A stretch of 49,988 nucleotides of DNA. Origin: an uncultured bacterium. Lineage in GTDB: Bacteria; Verrucomicrobiota; Kiritimatiellia; RFP12; UBA1067. Positions within the stretch are counted from its first letter, which is position 1; each line of letters begins with the position of its first letter. This document shows positions 8,180 to 16,265 of this stretch, piece after piece. The position numbers and the translations under genes are program-made. The notes beneath the pieces are model-generated. The model was not told the origin of the DNA, searched no databases, and saw nothing but the letters and a program-made list of their open reading frames with translations. The stretch is from the NCBI GenBank assembly GCA_902779075.1, contig CACZAK010000032.1, positions 1 to 49,988 on the forward strand, in the 5' to 3' direction.

Positions 8180-8917
8180 GTGGGAAGAGTTTATGCCATA
8201 CTCGGTGACATCCACGCGAACATCGAGGCGCTTGAGACGGTGCTGGCCGATGCGCGCGCCCAAGGGGCCACGCATTACGTCTGCGTGGGCGACGTGGTGG
8301 GATACAACGCCGCGCCGGCCGAGTGCATCCGCGTGGTGCGCGACGAGCTCCAGTGTCCCGTCGTACGCGGCAACCACGACCACTACGTGTCGTACTTTGA
8401 TACCAATCTCGCCGACTTCCACCCCGCCGCCGCGCAGGTGGTGGAGTGGACGCGTAGCCAGCTGACGAACGACGACATGAGCTGGCTCCACAACCTCCCG
8501 CTCCAGAAGCCTGTCATGGGTTTCATGCTTGTACACTCCACGCTCGACATGCCGGACCACTGGGGTTACGTGTTCGACAACCAGCAGGCGGAGTCGAACT
8601 TCAACTACCAGTACACGCAGATATGCTTCCACGGCCACACGCATGTGCCGATCATTTATGCGAACACGCCCGGCGGCGTGGTGCACTACGAGGCATGCGA
8701 CTTCACTTACGAGTTCGGGCAGAAGCTCTTCATCAACGTCGGAAGCGTGGGGCAGCCGCGCGACGGGGATCCGCGCGCGTCATACGTCCTCTTCGACATG
8801 TCCGCTCGGCAGGTCCGTTTCCGCCGCCTTGAGTACGACGTAGCCGCCGCGCAGGCGCGCATACGCGACGCCGGTCTCCCGGAGCGGTGCGCAGAACGTC
8901 TGGAGCAGGGCAGATGA
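8180..8917 (+). CDS. metallophosphoesterase (diadenosine tetraphosphatase/YfcE-like)
   Basis: Calcineurin-like phosphoesterase, 245 residues, probably cytoplasmic since no signal is seen. All metal motifs are present: GDIHAN (9-14), GDVVGYN, GNHDHY and HGHTHVP. The family includes small-molecule and nucleotide phosphatases; the substrate is unknown. The start is GTG 8180 (MGRVYAILGD), with only a weak AAAGGA upstream. The stop overlaps the next start as ATGA, implying translational coupling with the lipoprotein gene. Confidence 0.85.
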   Translation: MGRVYAILGDIHANIEALETVLADARAQGATHYVCVGDVVGYNAAPAECIRVVRDELQCPVVRGNHDHYVSYFDTNLADFHPAAAQVVEWTRSQLTNDDMSWLHNLPLQKPVMGFMLVHSTLDMPDHWGYVFDNQQAESNFNYQYTQICFHGHTHVPIIYANTPGGVVHYEACDFTYEFGQKLFINVGSVGQPRDGDPRASYVLFDMSARQVRFRRLEYDVAAAQARIRDAGLPERCAERLEQGR

Positions 8918-9555
8918 TCGGTACCGTTGCCATAACGGCCGCGCTCATCCTCTGCGCCGGCTGCTTCTCGTCATCGGTTCAACCTCTGAAGGCGTGGGCG
9001 GTTTCCCCGACTGACGCCAAGCCTCCCGCAGTACCGGCATCTGGTGCCTTCTCCGTGACCCGCCAGGGCGCAGTGACCGTGACAGCTCCGTTCGACTCGA
9101 CGAGCTTTGTCGTACGCCGTGCGGACGGCAGCGTCGCGCGCGATCCCTACAACGTGTTCGCCTCGCCTCCGTCAACTCTGTTGCGCGCGGCCGTGAGGGC
9201 GCGCCTTGAGGCGGACGGACGTTTCGGACGCGTAGTGCCGCAGTCAAGTTCAGCCTCTGCCGACGTGCAGGTGGAGGTGCTAGTGCGCGACTTGTCGCTC
9301 GACTGCACGGTTCCCGAACGCCGCACGTCGCGTGCGGCCGTGAGCATCGACGTGCTGCGTGCCGACCGCGGAGCCCGCACAGTGATTCTCTCCGGCGACG
9401 GCGATGGCACGGGCGATGTCAAGGACGGCAACTACTCCGCAGCCTTTTCGCAGGCGTTCGACGCCGCTCTCGTGGGCGCGCTCCGCAACCTGAAGGAACA
9501 GCCGCCAGTGAAACCCCTTGAAACAATCCCCAAGAAAAAAGGAGAAAACAAATGA
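8914..9555 (+). CDS. ABC-transport auxiliary lipoprotein, PqiC/DUF330-like
   Basis: Putative outer-membrane-attached lipoprotein of 213 residues. The start ATG 8914 gives a short signal peptide ending in the lipobox LCAGC, so Cys about 15 would be lipidated. The mature part resembles the PqiC/ABC auxiliary family: FDSTSFVVRRADGSVARDPYNVFASPPSTLLRAA, then a RFGRVV block and a strand-rich end. Such proteins work with MCE-type lipid transporters between the membranes; no MCE or ABC partner is seen in the window. It overlaps the previous stop by ATGA and its own stop overlaps the next gene by ATGA. The family call rests on pattern memory and is moderate. Confidence 0.62.
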   Translation: MIGTVAITAALILCAGCFSSSVQPLKAWAVSPTDAKPPAVPASGAFSVTRQGAVTVTAPFDSTSFVVRRADGSVARDPYNVFASPPSTLLRAAVRARLEADGRFGRVVPQSSSASADVQVEVLVRDLSLDCTVPERRTSRAAVSIDVLRADRGARTVILSGDGDGTGDVKDGNYSAAFSQAFDAALVGALRNLKEQPPVKPLETIPKKKGENK

Positions 9556-10949
9556 AACAAGACGTTTCCCGACGTGAATTCGTGAAGGGCGCCGCCGGGA
9601 TCGCCGGCGTCATCGCCGCTGGACACAGTCCGTCGCTGTACGCCGTAGGCGCGAACGACAGGGTGCGCGTGGCATGCGTCGGATACTCAGACCGCTTCCG
9701 CCAGTCCCTGCTGCCTTGCTTCAAGGCCCACATGAAAGATCTCAACTTCGACATGGTCGCCGTCGCCGATCTCTGGAAGAAGCGCCTCGAGGAGAATGCC
9801 GTACCCGGCCTCAAGGACGCCCTCGGACACGACGTGGCCGCATACCGCAGCGACGTTGAACTCTACGAGAAGGCGAAGGACATCGACGCCGTCATCATCT
9901 CCACGGCCGACTTCCAGCACGCGCAGCACGCGACGCACGCCGTCAACGCCGGCAAGGACGCCTACTGCGAGAAGCCGATGGCCGAGGACATGTATTCCGC
10001 CAACATGCTGCTCGACGCGGTGAACGCGAAGCGCAAGGCCGGATTCGCCCCGGGCGCGGTCCTCCAGATCGGCTCGCAGCGCCGCAGCGGTCCCGCCTAC
10101 CACGCCGCCAAGGCGTTCCTCGAAAGCGGCCGCTTCGGCAAGCTCACCTACGTGGACCTCTGCTGGAACGTGAACCAGAACCGCCGCTGGCGCCGCGACG
10201 AGAAGCTCGTCGCCTCGCTCAAGAAGGAGGACATCGACTGGAATCTCTGGCTCCTCGACCGCGATCCATCCAAGTACGAATTCGACCCGCGCAAGTACCT
10301 CGAGTTCCGTCTCTTCTGGCCGTTCTCGAGCGGCATCCCCGGACAGTGGATGTGCCATCAGATCGACACCGTCGGCTGGTACACGGGCCTCCTCCACCCG
10401 CTGAGCGCCGTCGCCTCTGGCGGCACATACGCGTGGAACGACGGCCGCATGAGCTTCGATACGTTCACCACGATCCTCGAGTACGGTCCCTCCAAGCTGA
10501 ACGACAAGGGCTTCCAGGCCGTGTTCTCGTCGCGCCAGACGAACAGCGCGCGTGGCAACGTGGAGAAGTACCACGGGCCGAATGGCACGATCGATCTTTG
10601 CCGCGGACGCTACACGAGCGAAGGCATCGAGCGTCCCAAGAAGAAGATCGACGAGAAGCTCACGGAGAACTACCAGGCGGCTGCTACTGCGGCCAATACC
10701 GGCGGCGACAAGCTCACCTCCGCGCACATGCGCAACTGGATGCTGTGCGTTCGCGACCGCAAGGACCCCAATGCGTCGGTTGACGCCGGATACGGACACG
10801 CCATCGCCCTCATCATGGCGAACGCCGCGAGCCGTACGGGTATGAAGGCCACGTTCTGCACGAAGACGCGTCAGGTGATGGTGGCAGGCAAGCCGTTCAT
10901 CGGCTACTCCTCCACGGCCTGCTGCGCCAATAATACATGCTGCGGCTGA
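9552..10949 (+). CDS. Gfo/Idh/MocA family oxidoreductase with Tat-like leader (2)
   Basis: 465 residues. The leader SRREFVKGAAGIAGVIAAG has a twin arginine. The nucleotide-binding turn is eroded: VACVGYSDRFRQ replaces the usual GxGxxG, which may mean altered or lost NAD binding. The EKP element is kept in AYCEKPMAED, as is the C-terminal sheet domain (GGTYAWNDGRMSFDTFTTILEY). The protein ends in an unusual cysteine-rich tail, STACCANNTCCG, with two CC pairs; it might bind metal or form disulfides after export. It is coupled to the lipoprotein gene by ATGA, with AGGAG ten bases upstream of the start. Confidence 0.88.
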   Translation: MKQDVSRREFVKGAAGIAGVIAAGHSPSLYAVGANDRVRVACVGYSDRFRQSLLPCFKAHMKDLNFDMVAVADLWKKRLEENAVPGLKDALGHDVAAYRSDVELYEKAKDIDAVIISTADFQHAQHATHAVNAGKDAYCEKPMAEDMYSANMLLDAVNAKRKAGFAPGAVLQIGSQRRSGPAYHAAKAFLESGRFGKLTYVDLCWNVNQNRRWRRDEKLVASLKKEDIDWNLWLLDRDPSKYEFDPRKYLEFRLFWPFSSGIPGQWMCHQIDTVGWYTGLLHPLSAVASGGTYAWNDGRMSFDTFTTILEYGPSKLNDKGFQAVFSSRQTNSARGNVEKYHGPNGTIDLCRGRYTSEGIERPKKKIDEKLTENYQAAATAANTGGDKLTSAHMRNWMLCVRDRKDPNASVDAGYGHAIALIMANAASRTGMKATFCTKTRQVMVAGKPFIGYSSTACCANNTCCG

Positions 10950-10969
10950 AGAAATTGAAAGGCATAAAA

Positions 10970-12277
10970 ATGAAGGTTGAAAAGAAGGAATCCAGCCCCT
11001 GCGTGCTGGAGTTGTCGGTGAAGGCCGAGGTGGACGAGGTCAAGGAAGAGTACCAGAAGGTGCTGACGGCGTTTATCAAGAATGCGATAGTGCCGGGATT
11101 CCGCAAAGGCAAGACCCCGTTGCCCATTATTAAGCAGAAGTTCCAGACCGAGATCTCGCAGGAGACACAGCAGGCCTGTTTCCACAAGCTGTACCCGGAA
11201 GCGCTCAAAGAGGCGTCCGTCGAGCCGCTGTCGCTCCAGGACGTTACGGAGCTGTCCTTCTCGCCCGAGACCGGCTTCGCGTTTACGGCGCTAGTCGAGG
11301 TGCGTCCCGTGTTCGACCTCCCGAAGTACAAGAAGCTCGCGATCAAGCCGGGCGACTTGTCGGTGAGCGACGACCAGGTGACGGCCGAGCTCGAGAACTA
11401 CCGTCGCGCGTTCGCGAAGTACGAGGACGCGAAGGAAGGTGCCGTGGTGGCCGAGGGCGACTTCGTTTGCTTCGACTACACCGGCACGACGGACGACGAT
11501 CCGCCGCAGCCGCTCAGCGAGCTCGTGCCGGACCAGAAGGCCGTCTGCGCCGGGACCGACTTCTGGACGCAGGTGGAGGAGGGCCGCTTCGTGCCCGAAA
11601 TACTCGAGGCGCTCAAGGGCATGAAGGCCGGCGAGACGAAGGAGGGCGTGAAGGTGTCCTTCCCGCAGGATGCCGCGCCGGAGTCGCTGCAGGGACGCAC
11701 TGCCGTCTACACCATCACGCTGAAGAGCTTCCGCAGCCGCACGCTGCCGGACGATGCCGGATTCGTCGCCGCCGCGAAGGCGGAGTCTATGGACGCCCTC
11801 CGCGCCGACTTCCGCACGCGTCTCGAGGAGGCCGCCAAGGCGCGCGACCTCGCCGCCCGGAAGGACCAGGCGATAGATCTGCTTCTCGCAAAGTCTGACT
11901 TCGACGTGCCACCCTCGCTCGTGCGCCGCCAGACGCAGTCGACCCTTGAGGAGCTTGCGCAGCGCGCCCAGTATTCGGGCCTGCCGGCAGACTACTTCCA
12001 GCAGAACCGCGACCAGATCCTCGCCGACGCCACCAACACCGCAATCCGCCGCGTGCGTCTCTCGTACATCCTCCTCGGCATCGCCAAGGAGGAGGGACTG
12101 GAGATCACGGAGGAGGACGTGATGGCCGGCCTCGAGAAAATGGCTGCCTCCACTGGCGGCAAGCAGACCGCCGCCGACCTCCGCAAGCAGGTCGAGGAGA
12201 ACGGCCAGCTCGCCGCCTACAAGGAGCAGCTTACTGCCGAGAAGGCGCTCGACTTCGTGCTCGCCCAGGCGAAATGA
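10970..12277 (+). CDS. tig: trigger factor chaperone
   Basis: Ribosome-bound chaperone and peptidyl-prolyl isomerase that shields nascent chains at the exit tunnel. 435 residues, the usual length. The ribosome-docking signature appears as [17 protein letters not shown] near residue 40. The FKBP-like domain starts around residue 160 ([10 protein letters not shown]), and the helical C-terminal domain follows. The start is ATG 10970, with GAAAGG seven bases upstream; the frame opens earlier but without a site. It heads the tig-clpP-clpX order known from many bacteria, and its stop overlaps the clpP start. Confidence 0.95.
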   Translation: MKVEKKESSPCVLELSVKAEVDEVKEEYQKVLTAFIKNAIVPGFRKGKTPLPIIKQKFQTEISQETQQACFHKLYPEALKEASVEPLSLQDVTELSFSPETGFAFTALVEVRPVFDLPKYKKLAIKPGDLSVSDDQVTAELENYRRAFAKYEDAKEGAVVAEGDFVCFDYTGTTDDDPPQPLSELVPDQKAVCAGTDFWTQVEEGRFVPEILEALKGMKAGETKEGVKVSFPQDAAPESLQGRTAVYTITLKSFRSRTLPDDAGFVAAAKAESMDALRADFRTRLEEAAKARDLAARKDQAIDLLLAKSDFDVPPSLVRRQTQSTLEELAQRAQYSGLPADYFQQNRDQILADATNTAIRRVRLSYILLGIAKEEGLEITEEDVMAGLEKMAASTGGKQTAADLRKQVEENGQLAAYKEQLTAEKALDFVLAQAK

Positions 12278-12897
12278 ACAGACAAGGTGAAACAGTGAAA
12301 GCGAACGCTTCCTATCTAGTGCCATACGTCGTCGAGCAGACATCGCGCGGCGAACGGTCATACGACATCTACTCCCGCCTCCTGCAGGACCGCATCGTCA
12401 TGCTTGGAGGAGAGGTAACGGACGACTCGGCTAACTCGATCGTCGCGCAGCTCCTCTTCCTCCAGGCGCAGGACGCTAAGAAGGAGATTTCGATGTACAT
12501 CAACTCGCCGGGCGGCAGCGTCACGGCGGGCCTCGCGATCTACGACACGATGCAGTTCATCTCGTGTCCCGTGGCGACGTACTGCATCGGCCAGGCGGCG
12601 TCGATGGGCGCGGTGCTGCTCACCGCCGGCGCGAAGGGTAAGCGTTTCGCGCTCCCCAACGCGCGCATCATGATCCACCAACCTTGGGGCGGCGCCGAGG
12701 GCAAGGCGAGCGACATCGAAATCACCGCGCGCGAGATTCTCCGCCTGAAGGAGATCCTCAACCAGATCCTCGCCTCCCATTCAGGGAAGGCGCTGGATGA
12801 CGTCGTACACGATACCGACCGTGACCACTTTATGAGCGCCGCCGAGGCCTGCTCGTGGGGACTCATCGACAAGGTCCTTGAACCGAAGAAGGCCTGA
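12274..12897 (+). CDS. clpP: ATP-dependent Clp protease proteolytic subunit
   Basis: Serine protease that forms the double-heptamer chamber of ClpXP. 207 residues from ATG 12274. The catalytic triad is visible as Ser110 in [11 protein letters not shown], His135 in MIHQPWGG, and Asp180 in HDTDRDHFM. The classic N-terminal block [23 protein letters not shown] is present. The ATG overlaps the tig stop (ATGA), but a GTG at 12295 has AAGGTG five bases upstream and would give a 200-residue form starting [10 protein letters not shown]; the true start is uncertain. clpX begins one base after the stop. Confidence 0.95.
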   Translation: MNRQGETVKANASYLVPYVVEQTSRGERSYDIYSRLLQDRIVMLGGEVTDDSANSIVAQLLFLQAQDAKKEISMYINSPGGSVTAGLAIYDTMQFISCPVATYCIGQAASMGAVLLTAGAKGKRFALPNARIMIHQPWGGAEGKASDIEITAREILRLKEILNQILASHSGKALDDVVHDTDRDHFMSAAEACSWGLIDKVLEPKKA

Positions 12898-12898
12898 A

Positions 12899-14284
12899 AT
12901 GGCAAGGAAAAAACGCGATGACGAAATGTTCGGACCCGTCTGCTCGTTCTGCGGGCGCGGGCTCGACGAGACGATCGTGGTCCCCGGTCCCGATGGCGTC
13001 AGTATCTGCGAGGATTGCGCCCACCAGGTGCTTGACATCGCGGACGAGGCGCGCCGCCAGAGCGGCGGCATCCTCGTGGACACGAGGAAGACATACGCGA
13101 AGAAGTCGCAGAACGAGGCACAGGCACCTGCCAAGCCCGAGCCCTTGGGCCCGGTTCCCTCGCCGCGCGAGCTTAAGGAGTTCCTCGACAAGTACGTGAT
13201 CGGACACGAGGCGACGAAGAAAATTCTCTCCGTCGCCGTGCACAACCACTACCGCCGCCTCGAGTCATCGGCCGCCGAGGCTACGCGCGGGCCCGAGTTC
13301 GCGGACGTCGAGATCGAGAAGTCCAACATTCTCCTCATTGGCCCGACGGGCTGCGGCAAGACACTCTTCGCCCGCTCGCTAGCGAAGTTCCTCAAGGTGC
13401 CGTTCGCGATTGGCGACGCCACAACGCTCACCGAGGCCGGCTACGTGGGCGAGGACGTGGAGAACGTGGTGCGCTACCTCTGGCAGAACGCAGACGGCGA
13501 CACGGCCAAGGCCGCACGCGGCATCATCTACATCGACGAAATCGACAAGATCGCCTCGAAGACGGACAACGTGTCCATCACGCGCGACGTCTCCGGCGAG
13601 GGCGTACAGCAGGCGCTCCTCAAGATCCTTGAGGGAACCGTCTGCCGCTTCCCGCCGAAGGGCGGACGCAAGCACCCCGACCAGGAGTACATCGAGGTGG
13701 ACACCTCGAACATACTCTTCATCTGCGGCGGCGCGTTCGTGGGCCTCGACAAGATCATCGCCGAGCGCACGGGAAAGTCTGTCATTGGTTTTGGACGGCA
13801 AGTGGGTGAAGCGACAGGAGTGTCGCTTCCCCGAGCAGATGCCTCCAGTGGTGAAGCGACAGGAGTGTCGCTTCCCCGAAGCAGCGCCCCCGTCGGGGAA
13901 GCGGCGCTCTCGCCGCTTCAAGATGTGCGTCCGGAGGACCTCGTCAAGTTCGGCCTCATTCCTGAGTTCACGGGCCGCCTGCCAGTTGTCACTTCGATGA
14001 GCGAACTTTCCGAGGACGACCTCGTGCGCGTGCTGACGGAGCCGAAGAACTGTCTCGTGAAGCAGTATCGCAAGCTCCTCGCGATGGACCACGTGGACCT
14101 TGAGTTCGCACCCGAGGCGCTGCGTGAGCTTGCGAAGGCAGCCCTTGCGCGCAAGACGGGCGCGCGTGGCCTCCGCGCCGCGATGGAACGCATCATGACG
14201 GACGTCATGTACGAAGGCGCGGGCGACCAGGGCTCCCGAAAGGTCGTGGTCACCGCCGACATGGTGAAAGAAGGCTTGAAATGA
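12899..14284 (+). CDS. clpX: ATP-dependent Clp protease ATPase subunit ClpX with in-frame repeat insert
   Basis: AAA+ unfoldase that recognises substrates and feeds ClpP. 461 residues. The zinc domain has CSFC and CEDC pairs at the N-terminus. Walker A is GPTGCGKT, the pore loop region GYVGEDVEN, Walker [11 protein letters not shown], and sensor 2 lies in RKTGARGLR. Between SVIGFG and the conserved [19 protein letters not shown] lies a 43-residue segment where E. coli has about 18. It contains the repeat [10 protein letters not shown] twice and a third diverged unit GEAALSPL, each encoded by a DNA hairpin (13808-13919). The site is a variable surface loop, so the enzyme is probably functional. 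GAAGAAGG upstream of ATG 12899 decides the start. It overlaps panD by ATGA. Confidence 0.96.
   Translation: MARKKRDDEMFGPVCSFCGRGLDETIVVPGPDGVSICEDCAHQVLDIADEARRQSGGILVDTRKTYAKKSQNEAQAPAKPEPLGPVPSPRELKEFLDKYVIGHEATKKILSVAVHNHYRRLESSAAEATRGPEFADVEIEKSNILLIGPTGCGKTLFARSLAKFLKVPFAIGDATTLTEAGYVGEDVENVVRYLWQNADGDTAKAARGIIYIDEIDKIASKTDNVSITRDVSGEGVQQALLKILEGTVCRFPPKGGRKHPDQEYIEVDTSNILFICGGAFVGLDKIIAERTGKSVIGFGRQVGEATGVSLPRADASSGEATGVSLPRSSAPVGEAALSPLQDVRPEDLVKFGLIPEFTGRLPVVTSMSELSEDDLVRVLTEPKNCLVKQYRKLLAMDHVDLEFAPEALRELAKAALARKTGARGLRAAMERIMTDVMYEGAGDQGSRKVVVTADMVKEGLK
13808..13919 (+). repeat. three palindromic repeat units inside clpX
   Basis: Unit 1 (13808-13829) and unit 2 (13853-13874) are identical: arms GAAGCGAC and GTCGCTTC around AGGAGT. 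Unit 3 (13898-13919) has arms GAAGCGGCG and CGCCGCTTC around CTCT; its two arms have changed together, keeping the pairing. All are in frame with clpX. Confidence 0.9.
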
Positions 14285-14661
14285 CCGTCACGCTCCTGCG
14301 TGCCAAACTACACCGCATCCGCGTGACCGAGGCGTGCCTCGACTACGTCGGTTCGCTCACAGTGGACGCCGATTTGATGGACGCCGTCGGGCTCTACCCC
14401 CACGAGAAGATTCTCTGTGCGGACGTGGAGAACGGCGCGCGCTTTGAGACGTACGCGATTCCTGGTCCGCGCGGCTCGCGCGTGTGCTGTCTCAATGGCG
14501 CCGCCGCGCATAAGGGGAAGGTCGGCGACAGGCTGATCGTGATGGCCTTCGGACAGTTCACGCCCGAGGAGGCCGTCCTCCACGTACCGAAGGTCGTGTT
14601 CCTCGACGAGCGGAACAACCCCGCGCCGCAAGCGCAGACTTCTGCCGGAACATCCGCGTGA
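14281..14661 (+). CDS. panD: aspartate 1-decarboxylase precursor
   Basis: Pyruvoyl enzyme that makes beta-alanine from aspartate for pantothenate and CoA. 126 residues. The self-cleavage site is Gly24-Ser25 in DYVGSLTVD, which yields the pyruvoyl group. Lys9 in AKLHR, the TYAI segment and the [16 protein letters not shown] block all match the family. It overlaps clpX by ATGA and mnmA by GTGA, so it is translated within the clp operon. Pantothenate synthesis seems unrelated to proteolysis; the linkage is probably only operonic. Confidence 0.95.
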   Translation: MTVTLLRAKLHRIRVTEACLDYVGSLTVDADLMDAVGLYPHEKILCADVENGARFETYAIPGPRGSRVCCLNGAAAHKGKVGDRLIVMAFGQFTPEEAVLHVPKVVFLDERNNPAPQAQTSAGTSA

Positions 14662-15704
14662 AGGTCGCCGTCGGACTTTCCGGCGGCGTCGATTCGTCCG
14701 TCGCGGCGCTGTTGCTGAAGGACGCCGGCCACGAGGTGGTCGGCGTCACGATGAAGCTCTGGCGCGAGGGACGTTACCAAGGCGGTGCGCGCGACGCCTG
14801 TTTCGGCGCGGGCGAGGAACTGGACATCGCTCAGGCTGCCGCGCTTGCGGAACGCCTCGGCATCGACTACCGTGCTCTCGACTGCGCAGACGCCTACGAG
14901 CGCGATGTGCTCGATTACTTCCGCGAAACATCCCTCGCCGGACGCACCCCTAACCCCTGTGTGTTCTGCAACGCGCGCATGAAGTTTGGTCTTCTGCCGC
15001 GCCTTGCGCGCGAGGCCGGACTCGACTTCGAGGCGTTCGCCACCGGACACTACGCACGCATCGTGTGCCGCGACGGGCGGTACGCCGTCCAGCGCGCGGC
15101 GGACGAAGGCAAGGACCAGAGTTATTTCCTTTATCGTCTCTCGCAGGACCAGCTTGCGCACACGCTCTTCCCCCTTGGCGACCTCACGAAGCAGGAGGTA
15201 CGCGCCTACGCGCGCGCGCACGGGCTTGGCATGGCGGACAAGCCCGACTCGCAGGATTTCTACTCTGGCGACCGTAACGAACTTCTTGGCATCGCAGACC
15301 GTGAAGGGGAGGTCGTGGATCTCTCGGGGCGCGTGCTGGGCCGCCACCGCGGATATTGGCACTACACGATTGGCCAGCGGAAGGGACTCGGCATCGCCGC
15401 GCCGGAACCGCTTTACGTGGTGCAGATCGACGCCTGCCGCGACCGCGTGGTGCTGGGCAATCGGGAGGCGTTGTGCGTGAAGTCGTTCCATGTGGACGAA
15501 CTGAACTGGATGGCTCAGGCCAAGACGGATACGCCACTTGAGTGTCACGTGAAGATCCGCAGCACGGGCGCGCCGCGCGGTCCGGTCACGTTCCAGAACG
15601 GCGTATGCACCGCGCCGGAGGGACTTGCCGGCGTCGCGCCGGGACAGTCCGCCGTGTTTTACGGTGCGGATGGCGAAATCCTCTGCGGCGGCGTGATCCA
15701 ATGA
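14658..15704 (+). CDS. mnmA: tRNA 2-thiouridine(34) synthase MnmA, atypical cysteines
   Basis: ATP-dependent thiolation of U34 in tRNA-Glu, -Gln and -Lys. 348 residues. The PP-loop SGGVDSS is at residues 8-14. The first active-site segment reads NPCVFCN, a CxxC (Cys101, Cys104) instead of the DxxC of E. coli MnmA. The second catalytic cysteine of E. coli (in the SxxxCF block) is replaced: this protein reads DSQDFYSG, with Tyr202 at that place. TGHYAR, GKDQSYFLYRL and the C-terminal beta domain (IGQRKGLGI) are normal. The start is GTG 14658 overlapping the panD stop. The cysteine pattern suggests a different sulfur-handling mode; this is an inference. Confidence 0.93.
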   Translation: MKVAVGLSGGVDSSVAALLLKDAGHEVVGVTMKLWREGRYQGGARDACFGAGEELDIAQAAALAERLGIDYRALDCADAYERDVLDYFRETSLAGRTPNPCVFCNARMKFGLLPRLAREAGLDFEAFATGHYARIVCRDGRYAVQRAADEGKDQSYFLYRLSQDQLAHTLFPLGDLTKQEVRAYARAHGLGMADKPDSQDFYSGDRNELLGIADREGEVVDLSGRVLGRHRGYWHYTIGQRKGLGIAAPEPLYVVQIDACRDRVVLGNREALCVKSFHVDELNWMAQAKTDTPLECHVKIRSTGAPRGPVTFQNGVCTAPEGLAGVAPGQSAVFYGADGEILCGGVIQ

Positions 15705-15727
15705 GTCTCCCGTCTCGCGTCAAATAT

Positions 15728-15735
15728 GCTATACT
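15728..15735 (+). promoter_or_regulatory. -10 element of the NusG-paralog operon
   Basis: ATGCTATACTATTCCCATG: -10 TATACT (15730-15735) preceded by TGC, six bases before the start codon. No SD-like bases and no clear -35. Confidence 0.5.
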
Positions 15736-15741
15736 ATTCCC

Positions 15742-16254
15742 ATGACCGCCAACCCTAGAGACTGGTATGTTCTCCATGTGAAGCCGCGAACTGAGAAGAA
15801 GGTAATGCAGTACCTTGCGCTCGGTCGTGGATTCCGTTACCTTCCCGTCTACATAAAAGTGACGAAGATCCAGCGTCGGAAGGTGCGGCGGGAACTGCCG
15901 ATCTTTCCCGGTTATGTGTTCGCGCACCTCTCGCCGGACGAACGGCTGGCGGTGCTGAAGTCGAACCTCATCGTGCATCCGATTCCCGTGCCGAACCCGC
16001 GCGAGATGATCCACCAGCTCCGTCAGATCGCGCACGCGGGCCGAGGCACGACTGATATGCGCCCGACTAATCCGTTCAAGGAAGGCGACTACGTGCGCGT
16101 GAAATACGGGCCGATGCACGGTACGGAGGGGTACGTCAAGCGCGAGGGCGCTAAGGCCACGATTGTCCTCAACGTGGCTGCCCTCGGTACTGCCGTGGAG
16201 GTCTCCGTCTCCCCGGAAGACGTCGAGTTGGTAAAAGATAAGCACGACGACTGA
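15742..16254 (+). CDS. NusG-family transcription antitermination paralog (RfaH/UpxY/LoaP-like)
   Basis: 170 residues. The NGN domain occupies residues 6-105 (DWYVLHVKPRTEKKV, then IFPGYVFAHLS). The KOW motif lies at 112-140 (FKEGDYVRVKYGPMHGTEGYVKREG). Not the housekeeping nusG, which normally sits with secE and ribosomal protein genes; here it is the first gene of a polysaccharide-modification operon. Specialised paralogs in that position keep RNA polymerase going through long operons, so it likely acts on the genes that follow. The ATG is six bases after a -10 box, with no ribosome binding site. The next gene starts 11 bases after the stop. Confidence 0.87.
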   Translation: MTANPRDWYVLHVKPRTEKKVMQYLALGRGFRYLPVYIKVTKIQRRKVRRELPIFPGYVFAHLSPDERLAVLKSNLIVHPIPVPNPREMIHQLRQIAHAGRGTTDMRPTNPFKEGDYVRVKYGPMHGTEGYVKREGAKATIVLNVAALGTAVEVSVSPEDVELVKDKHDD

Positions 16255-16265
16255 GGACAACGGTC

